Below the pieces are notes generated by a model that saw nothing but the letters and a program-made list of their open reading frames with translations, did not search any database and was not told the origin of the DNA. From positions 1-17,916 of the forward strand of contig MU858374.1 in assembly GCA_033297075.1 (NCBI GenBank): a stretch of DNA of 17,916 nucleotides. The letters are read 5' to 3'. This DNA comes from Rhypophila decipiens (Eukaryota > Ascomycota > Sordariomycetes > Sordariales > Naviculisporaceae). Below are positions 10,056 to 16,572 of the stretch, one piece after another. Each line of letters starts with the position of its first letter. Position 1 is the stretch's first letter. Made by a program: the position numbers and the translations under genes.

Positions 10056-12092
10056 ATGTCTGACGCGTCCGAGGATTCCGATCATTTCGATGGTCTCGTC
10101 CAGGAACATGATGATACCGAAAGCGATTCAGCCGCATCACACTCCCACTCCGACGCCGCCGATTCAGATTCCGACGGTGAAAGTCTCATGGGCAACGCCC
10201 TATTCGATATATCGGCCGAGGAAGCAGACGAGACAGGATCCGATGACGAGAGCAATTCCGACGACGCCGACGGGCTGGACGGCTATGTCAATCGCGTTGA
10301 ACGCAGCGGGTCCCCCCAGCTGCATTTCTTCCCGCAGTTTAAACGTCTGCCCATCGAACTGAGGTATCGAATTTGGGAACTGTTCTGCCCTGAAATCCTG
10401 GCAAAAGGACGTGTTTATCCCTTTACACCGCAGAAAATCAGCGACCCCGAAAGTGGAGAATATCGGATGCAGCTTGTTCCAGACGTCCATCTCGGGATGA
10501 TGACAGAGTCGAGCCGTGCTGCTCTAGCTGTTGATAGCGAGAGTCGCCGGTTTGCAACTGCCGCCTTTCCCGATATTCTTTGCTTCCAAGGGGGCACCCT
10601 TCGATTCAACAAGGGAAAAGACATCATTTTGATCAACCGTCCAGATTCCTACTATCCCTTGGAATCAGACTTGATGAACCAAGTTCGCAATATTGCCTTT
10701 TCAACCGACGCTATGGACCCACAAGTGTTTTTTTGGTCACGATTACACATGCTGAGATTCTGGGAGATCCCAGGTTCGATTTACATGACTCTTTCAGTCC
10801 CCGCGGTTTTGGAAGAGGACTTTTGCAGCATTACGTGGTGCGGGGAGAGAGAACATCATCATTACCGCACCGAGGTCTACGAGTCGCAGCATGGACTCGG
10901 CGAGGACCTAGAATACCACTGGGTATGGCCCAATGTTGATAAACACCCGGATTATACGAAATACTGGTTTGATGGATCCGGAAGCACTTACAAGGATTGG
11001 GTTGCCCGAATTCTTGACGAAGATGCGATTTCCTTCTACCGCGTACATCTCAATCTTAACATTCCTGATTTAAAGGAAATCGAGACGAAATTCTTACCAA
11101 TCCTTCGGCCCATGATTGAGTTTCTTGGATCCGACGAGGACCGCCTTTTCGAAAAGCTCGTACGGGTCGCAGACCGAGGCCCTGATTGGGACGGCTATGC
11201 TAGCGAGCTGGATGACGATGAGAGTGACGAACCAGATGAGTATGAGAGCGAAGGCATCGACGACTCGGATATTGAGGAGCCCGAGGAAAACTCGGAAGAT
11301 GAGGATGATGGTCTCGTTGTCCTAGATGACGACTCGGGCGGCGAGGATGAAGGGTCCACCTTCGCTGGCTTCTCTCCTCTGCAGGAACATAGCAGCCCGG
11401 AGCTAGACGAGGATGAATCGCAGACGGCCCGCGGCTCTGATTCAGAGGAGGATGAGGATGTGCATCAGTGGCGCCCGCGAGCTAGGGGAAGTCGGTCAAG
11501 AAGCAGAGCCGTAGAATCTGCTGATGAGGATGAGGCCCCGGCGAAATCTGCACCTGGCCTTTGGGCTAACAAGAGGAAGCGAGTCCTTGATTCAGATGAC
11601 GAGGATGACGTGGTTGAAATTGACGATGATGACGAGGCTCCTCGAAAGCGGATTCGCACCTCGAAGAGTTCTCTGGTTGTAGTTCCGGACGATGACTCTG
11701 AGGATGAAACCGGGCGGACGAGGAAAATTGCGCGACGTTCCCGGCCGATCGTGGTGGACGATGATGACGACGGGGATAGCGAGGAGGATGACGAGGCCGA
11801 AGATGGCGAAGACGACGACGAAGTGAGAGGGACATCCAGACCGCTGACCCTCATGGAGAGATTGGAGCTCCACCGAAGAGACAACCCTACGCCTGGCGAA
11901 TTCGACGACGACGATGACGACGACAATGGTGAGGATCCTGGCATTGAAGAGATGGGCGAAGATGATTACGACGCCCGGAACTATGGCGGTTTTGAAGATG
12001 ATGATGAGGGCATGGATCCATCCGACGATGCGGGTGATGGCGAAGGCATAGACTATGACGAGGGGTATGACGAAGAAGACGACTATTACTAG
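10056..12092 (+). CDS. 2EXR (F-box-like) domain protein with long acidic tail
   Basis: One uninterrupted frame encodes 678 aa. Residues 1-85 are Asp/Ser/Glu-rich and disordered. Residues about 91-200 form a 2EXR domain, a fungal F-box-like family: FPQFKRLPIELRYRIWELF contains the first ExR (ELR, about 101-103) and SESRRFA the second (ESR, about 162-164). A folded region without a name I know extends to about 375. From about 385 to the end the chain is extremely acidic, with basic clusters KRKR (about 505-508), RKRIR (529-533) and RKIARR (555-560) that could be nuclear localisation signals. Hydrophobic-acidic words resembling SUMO-interacting motifs occur at about 419-422 (LVVL), 518-521 (VVEI), 539-542 (LVVV) and 564-566 (IVV), each followed by Asp/Ser runs and casein-kinase-2-like sites. 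It is probably nuclear. 2EXR proteins are abundant in ascomycetes and mostly uncharacterised, so a role as an adapter in protein turnover or chromatin is inference. Confidence 0.85.
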   Translation: MSDASEDSDHFDGLVQEHDDTESDSAASHSHSDAADSDSDGESLMGNALFDISAEEADETGSDDESNSDDADGLDGYVNRVERSGSPQLHFFPQFKRLPIELRYRIWELFCPEILAKGRVYPFTPQKISDPESGEYRMQLVPDVHLGMMTESSRAALAVDSESRRFATAAFPDILCFQGGTLRFNKGKDIILINRPDSYYPLESDLMNQVRNIAFSTDAMDPQVFFWSRLHMLRFWEIPGSIYMTLSVPAVLEEDFCSITWCGEREHHHYRTEVYESQHGLGEDLEYHWVWPNVDKHPDYTKYWFDGSGSTYKDWVARILDEDAISFYRVHLNLNIPDLKEIETKFLPILRPMIEFLGSDEDRLFEKLVRVADRGPDWDGYASELDDDESDEPDEYESEGIDDSDIEEPEENSEDEDDGLVVLDDDSGGEDEGSTFAGFSPLQEHSSPELDEDESQTARGSDSEEDEDVHQWRPRARGSRSRSRAVESADEDEAPAKSAPGLWANKRKRVLDSDDEDDVVEIDDDDEAPRKRIRTSKSSLVVVPDDDSEDETGRTRKIARRSRPIVVDDDDDGDSEEDDEAEDGEDDDEVRGTSRPLTLMERLELHRRDNPTPGEFDDDDDDDNGEDPGIEEMGEDDYDARNYGGFEDDDEGMDPSDDAGDGEGIDYDEGYDEEDDYY

Positions 12093-12477
12093 GTGTCGTG
12101 AGGGGTAGCGGCGGACGAGGGAGGGTTACGTTTAGCTGATTCCGTCGGGAAATGACGTGTACCTAGGTAACTTGAAGGGGCTTCGATACATATCACGCAT
12201 GCCTCCAACATTCAAGGCCTGCAGGTACTCTATGTCTTGGGAATAGTGTTTATTGTCTATCTCACCATCCTTCTTGGGTATTATAGAGAACTAGATGGTC
12301 TCCTAGCAGTTCCGCTCGAGCATCTAGAAGGTCGTCGTCGAATGGATTGCTTGATGACTAGACAACTGTAGCAGAACTTGCCGCCACAGATGCAAGCTAT
12401 TTCAACGGACAAAGAGTAGGTTGGTCATTCAGGCTTGGAGTGATGTCCTGAGAAACACTCGGGCAAACAAGACAAAA
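12093..12477. other. Short intergenic region between convergent genes
   Basis: This is the 3' flank of the 2EXR gene and of the RBR relic. A 10-bp perfect palindrome TACCTAGGTA lies at 12160-12169. I see no ORF or RNA gene. Confidence 0.5.
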
Positions 12478-13237
12478 CTAAAGTAAGCAAACTAGTTTGT
12501 CCGTCCGGTTGTTACCATCGACCCTCTCGATCACCTTCGGGCCACTCGTAGCAACGCCTCCAGCCCTCCTTTTGCGCAAGACGCAGCACCTTTTGGGTAT
12601 CCTCATCCGGGACTGGGAGACAGTCGGCTGCGGCAGCCCGGGTATGAGCAAAACGCAAACTCGGTGGAATAAACGTCGAGCACGCCGGCGCATGGCAGTA
12701 CTAGTATGTTCATTTATCCGCGGGAATTGCATGCTCGTTGAGTCTAGCCAGGTAGTTGCGTATGATCTCTTGGCCGAGGTAATGCTCCAGGGCCAGGGTG
12801 GGAATGGGCACGCCGCAGCAGCTGGGCGGGAAACGGCCCTCTTCTCTGAAAGACAGCAGGTGGAGGTGTTGCAGGCAGCCTCGGCAGTAGACACAGCCCG
12901 AGGACTCGGGGCCTCTGCAGTATGTCTCGAAGATGTCGGATACAGGAGGGTCATTGGAGCAGATCATGCATTTTAGCGTAGGCTCTGGCTCTGGCTCTGG
13001 ACCAGGATCATGAGATACTTTCTCGGTGAATTGTTCATCATCTGAGTGAAGGTAACTGTCATAGTCAAATTCGTCATGATTTGAAGGGTTGTTGTTGCCG
13101 TCATCATTATTATTGAGGCCGTTGCTGTTGTTCCGGTTGTCGTTGTTGTTACGGTCGTCATTATCACCTCTCAAATAGAGGTCACTAAGACGATTCAAAG
13201 TCTCTTCGACGGAGTCTTCGTGCTTCTCCCGGTCCAT
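12478..13237 (-). pseudogene. Decayed RBR (RING1-IBR-RING2) E3 ubiquitin ligase
   Basis: The open part starts at ATG 13237 and encodes 175 aa. It has an acidic and poly-Asn N-terminus, a Pro-Glu repeat (from a GGCTCT repeat at 12981-13002), then a RING1 like that of fungal RBR ligases: CMICSND, CVYCRGCL, FPPSCCGVPI. The usual CxH pair of RING1 reads SGC, so one zinc ligand seems lost. The frame stops at TGA 12710-12712 and again at TAG 12701-12703, yet the same frame then reads YCHAPACSTFIPPS, the expected start of the IBR domain. The central IBR cysteine cluster is missing. The frame resumes with DEDTQKVLRLAQKEGW and CYE, and near 12541-12545 it must shift to read GPKVIERVDG, where the family has a conserved Cys/His segment. 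RING2 is absent. No GT donor could splice out the stops. The remaining RING1 fragment could still be made as a short protein. The poly-Asn tract is a normal low-complexity feature in such proteins. Confidence 0.75.
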
Positions 13238-13755
13238 CTTTCCAGGTAAAGGAGAAAGTGTCAAGGGGCGCTGGTGACTCGTAGGCGAGCAGAAGTGGAC
13301 GATGCAGAGATGTGTGTATTACAGTATCCCGGTCGGGCTGTTCTATAGACTGGAAAGGTCAAAGGCCGCGAAAGAAAGAGTAACTGAACCTGGCCAGAGC
13401 CACTGCATATTTTCAGTGGTTGTCAAAGGAACTTGTGCCAACCAGATGAACGACAAACTAGTGACTAGCCAAGGAAATAGACGGAAACACCCCTATACTC
13501 GTGGTTTGCACTGGAATCGCATGGTTCAGAATGAATGTGTTATTTGCGCAAACGTGGGTATTCTAACAAGCATGGTAAACTGCAACGATAACAAACCAAG
13601 TACAACCTCCCAACCACACAAGACAGCTTTTTTATGAAAAGGAGCTACCGCCTCTCCACCGCATTTACCTAAAAGAAATATCCGAACAATGGATATGCTT
13701 ATAAAAGACAGTCAGCTTCTTTTCGCACTTCCCAACTCCCAGCTCAGGGACAAGC
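13238..13755. other. Intergenic region, promoter side of the RBR relic
   Basis: No supported gene lies here. The open frame at 13302-13637 (+) has no family motif. The right end, 13645-13755, may contain an alternative last exon of the heat-shock gene (see that entry). Confidence 0.45.
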
Positions 13756-14616
13756 TCAGACAAAGGTTTGTGACTTACTCGAGTCAGGACCTCCCTGAAA
13801 GATATCCACCTTCCGAGCCTCGTCGACCTTCTTGTTGTACGCCTCGGTGTCATCGCGCTTGGGCACAATCACGCAGAGCAGACCATGGTGGATGTTCGCC
13901 TTGATGTTGCCCATCTCGACCAGCTCAGGCGGGAAGCGGAAGACGCGCTTAAAGTGGCCGATTTTTCGCTCTTTGATGTGCCAGTAGATGTCGTCTTTTT
14001 CATTCTGCTGCTCAGGGGCTTTGTGGCCGTTTGTATTAGTATCATCAGCGGGCTTGGGTTGAGGTTCCTCGGTAGATGGTTTAGCGGTTGAGGACGCGGC
14101 CTCTGTCTCCTGGGTAGCAGGAGGAGGAGTGGGTTTGCTGGTGTTGCTGGCGTCGGGCTCCTCACTGGCAGGGGCGGGTCTGTTGAGATGCGCGATTCCT
14201 ACACCTTCGGTATCAGCCGTGGTTGCCACGGTGCTGCTCTTGGGATTGGCTTCTTGTGGGATGGGTCTCTTGAGTTCTCCGGCGATGGTCAGGGTGAAGA
14301 GGTGATCGTTGGCCTCGACGGCGACGTCCTCGCGGCCCAGACCGGGAAGTTCGCCATAGACGGCGTAGCAGGTCTTGGTCTCGACCATGTCAAAGTGCGG
14401 GTTGACGACATCGTAATCGTCCGGACCGTAGTGGAAGTTTAGAGCCTGAAGGAAACGGGACACAGTATCGTGCGTGTGGCCAGGGAGACGGTGAGGATGG
14501 TTATTGGCATGATGGCTGTCTGTGGATTTAGGGGTGAGGTGCTCGGCCGGAGCATCGTGGTGTGCTGGAGAAGTCCAGCGAGGCGAGAAGTGGTACTGGG
14601 TGAAGTAGTTGGCCAT
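13756..14616 (-). CDS. Small heat-shock protein, Hsp20/Hsp30 family
   Basis: The minus-strand frame from ATG 14616 encodes 286 aa. The His-rich N-terminus (about 1-55) is followed by an alpha-crystallin domain split in two. The first half, about 73-117, contains NPHFDMVET, GELPGLGREDV and FTLTIAGEL. The second half, about 208-254, contains YWHIKERKIGHFKRVFRFP and ends with GLLCVIVPK, the conserved GxL-type strand. Between them lies an insert of about 90 residues rich in Pro, Thr, Ala and Glu, much longer than in bacterial Hsp20 but of the kind seen in fungal Hsp30 proteins. It should be an ATP-independent chaperone that holds unfolding proteins in the cytosol. The frame remains open upstream without an ATG, so MANYFTQYHF is the start. 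A STRE-like AGGGG sits at 14691-14695. A perfect GTAAGT donor lies just before the stop (13773-13778): splicing to the AG at 13669-13670 would replace SKSQTFV with SKCGGERR and end at 13645. Confidence 0.9.
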   Translation of the reverse strand: MANYFTQYHFSPRWTSPAHHDAPAEHLTPKSTDSHHANNHPHRLPGHTHDTVSRFLQALNFHYGPDDYDVVNPHFDMVETKTCYAVYGELPGLGREDVAVEANDHLFTLTIAGELKRPIPQEANPKSSTVATTADTEGVGIAHLNRPAPASEEPDASNTSKPTPPPATQETEAASSTAKPSTEEPQPKPADDTNTNGHKAPEQQNEKDDIYWHIKERKIGHFKRVFRFPPELVEMGNIKANIHHGLLCVIVPKRDDTEAYNKKVDEARKVDIFQGGPDSSKSQTFV

Positions 14617-14963
14617 TGTGCCGAATAGGTTGGACTCTTGGAGCAAGAACCTGGAGAGTTGGGTTGGAGGAAAATGTCCACAAATATCAAAGGGGCGTTG
14701 AAAAAATAGACTGGATTGGTTTTCTTAACTGGCTCTCTGGATTTGTACAAGATTTCATGTGGGCGTCGCAGCATGCTGGCGCCATATATGAACATGAGAA
14801 TGGTCGACCCCAACTAGACATCACCCCATTTTCCCCAGTCAGGCCATATCATGCCACCGCGACAACACCACCACCTAATTTAGTCTGCATAATAACCTAC
14901 ACACCCCATCCATGACGGGAAAACCTTGCAACCAGTACAATTTGATACCGGCAGCTCCTAGAC
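14617..14963. other. Intergenic region, promoter of the heat-shock gene
   Basis: The short region separates two minus-strand genes. On the minus strand a TATATG-like word at 14783-14789 could be a TATA element, and AGGGG at 14691-14695 (+) fits a stress-response element. No perfect GAA/TTC triplet heat-shock element was found by eye. Confidence 0.4.
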
Positions 14964-16333
14964 TCAAGTCTCCGTTTTCTGGGGCCTTTGCAGCTCCTTC
15001 ACCAAGGCAAAGCGCACTGCCCGATTGATATTTTCCTCAATCGACAGGGGTACCGCAATGGGGGGCAACAGATCACAATCTTTGAAAATTCCCGTCTTGA
15101 CCAGTATACCATGCCACACTGTGCCATTCTCACTCACATACATATTCGGACCGGCAATATCACTTTCAGGATTGTCGCCGATCATGTAGACTGTTCTCAA
15201 TGGGGGAATGTTGTCCTCGGTGTAGCCCTGCTGGAGAAACAGCTTGTCTCTGACATTCCTCAGAGCCCTCTCGCATATTGGTATGCCAGCTCGGTCGGCT
15301 TGCCATATGTGTAGCTGTCGAGCCCGGCCTCTCCTTTGGTATGTTCGCGCCACAAGCCCTGGAGCGATGCCTTGGTAGAACCTTGGCCGTAGCGAGGCAT
15401 GTGCCAGGTGGCGCCCCATGTGAGGTCGGCATTGCTGAAGTACAGCTTCGGCTGGCCATCTTGCTGCCAGTGGTGTTTCTCGTTCTTCTGGGAGGTTGTG
15501 CCGAGATAGCCCTGATGAGAGACGAGGAGGTCCGAGATGATCTGGTAGTCGAGAGCCCAGTCGCGAACGTCATTGAGGATGAAGATGGCGTCGATCTTGA
15601 GGTAATCCGAGAAATCCGTGTCGGCGTTGAAGGTTCTATTCTTGTAGACCGGCTTGGGAAGCGGAGGGAGGTGGTCATAAAAGTGCTTCTCCTCGTCCTT
15701 GACGAATGTGAAGATTTGGGGTTCGGCTTTATAGATGTCGCCCGGGGTCACCACACTCCGGTAACCATAGCTGCAAAAGGAAGAAAGGTCAGATATACTT
15801 CCAACCGCAGTCGACTGAGGGGAGGAGCACCAACTTGTGCATGATTTTGCGTGAGGTCTCATAGTCGGAACCGTGACGAGGATAGTCTTGTTGCGAAGTT
15901 TCTCGGGTCCGTCAACGAGGGCACCGAAGGGCGTGTGCGACTGAATGATGTTGTCGGTGGTGAGGTTGGTTCCCAGCTTGGAATTGAGGATCTCAACGCG
16001 AGCCTGCTCTGTCTTTCCGCCTCCATTCGTCAGCATGACAAATGGTATCTTCCTCTTGGCAAGCCAGTCCAGGGTCTCGTTTGCAAGAGCCCCATGGATG
16101 GGATCTGGTCCACGAAGCAACACTCCATCGATACTGGTTGGGCCATCAGTTGTCATCTTCCAATAGACTCTCGTTATCTCAAACATCGCCTTTCACTCAC
16201 TCAAAAACAACGCCGAACGACCACGGCTGGTCCAAAACTGTCGTGTCTGAGTCCAAAAGTGCCAGGGATAAGTCGAGCTCAGCAGGGTAGGCTGTCAGAA
16301 GCACTGCACACTGGATATTATAGATTGAACCAT
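14964..16333 (-). pseudogene. CECR5-type HAD hydrolase, two apparent frameshifts
   Basis: Conserved segments assemble into a HAD-superfamily IIA hydrolase of the CECR5/NagD-like type. Likely exons on the minus strand are 16333-16312, 16237-16201, 16133-15835 and 15770-14964. The nucleophile motif is split by an intron: GVVFD ends one exon and IDGVLL begins the next, giving DIDGV. Motif II is MLTNGGG, the motif III Lys is in YGKPTEL, and motif IV is MIGDNPESDIAG. Two breaks are visible. Near 15872/15873 the frame must change to go from KTILVT to GSDYETSRKIMHN. Near 15272/15273 it must change to go from ELAYQYA to ERALRNVRDK. Each equals one missing base, both beside G. Without correction the protein ends at ARGL before motif IV. 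A different splice donor (GTGCTC, 15831-15826 side) could hide the first break but gives unrelated residues. Either the gene is freshly broken or the assembly has errors. The intact family acts as a phosphatase, and some members are mitochondrial. The first exon is the least certain. Confidence 0.72.
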
Positions 16334-16361
16334 GTTGTTGTTATTGTCTGATTGTCCTCCA

Positions 16362-16384
16362 GCTCTCTGGCTTCGCCAGAGAGC
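16362..16384. repeat. Perfect 10-bp hairpin beside a TATA box
   Basis: GCTCTCTGGC (16362-16371) and GCCAGAGAGC (16375-16384) are exact complements around loop TTC. The hairpin sits immediately downstream (minus strand) of the TATA box of the HAD gene, so it falls in the core promoter or at the start of the mRNA. Confidence 0.65.
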
Positions 16385-16385
16385 C

Positions 16386-16394
16386 CTTTATATA
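16386..16394 (-). promoter_or_regulatory. TATA box of the HAD hydrolase gene
   Basis: TATATAAAG on the minus strand lies about 53 nt before the ATG at 16333, whose context AACAACAACATGG is favourable. This supports a first exon starting there. Confidence 0.5.
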
Positions 16395-16413
16395 ATTGTA
16401 AATAGTGGCAAAG

Positions 16414-16572
16414 CTATGACGCGTCTGTGGCAATGGTTACAAATCCATAGTTCTGGCAGTTGCTAGAACCTTCCTTTCTGACAGGCACCCCTTTCCATCT
16501 GACATAGGCATCGACACCCCATAGTAGGGAGGCCGAGCTACACAGGACAGAGAGAGATGCGAGGACTCTCAT
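16414..16572 (-). CDS. Possible small secreted peptide, 52 aa
   Basis: The minus-strand frame ATG 16572 to TAG 16414-16416 encodes 52 aa. It begins with a textbook signal peptide: MRVLAS, a hydrophobic core to LLWG, and a likely cleavage after VDA (about residue 22). The mature part of about 30 aa is basic in its first half (RWKG, VRKEG) and holds one cysteine (NCQNYGF). Upstream is a plausible fungal promoter: GATATAAGG at 16655-16663, then a pyrimidine-rich tract and the start context CATCATG. I recognise no family. It could be a genuine small secreted protein, the first exon of a longer gene, or chance. It ends just upstream of the TATA box of the HAD gene, on the same strand. Confidence 0.4.
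   Translation of the reverse strand: MRVLASLSVLCSSASLLWGVDAYVRWKGVPVRKEGSSNCQNYGFVTIATDAS

Noticed and set aside
11465..11944. Minus-strand Ser-rich frame of 159 aa
   Set aside because: It is the antisense of GAT/GAC/GAG repeats encoding the acidic tail of the 2EXR protein.
12160..12169. Palindrome TACCTAGGTA
   Set aside because: Too short, and not placed in a promoter.
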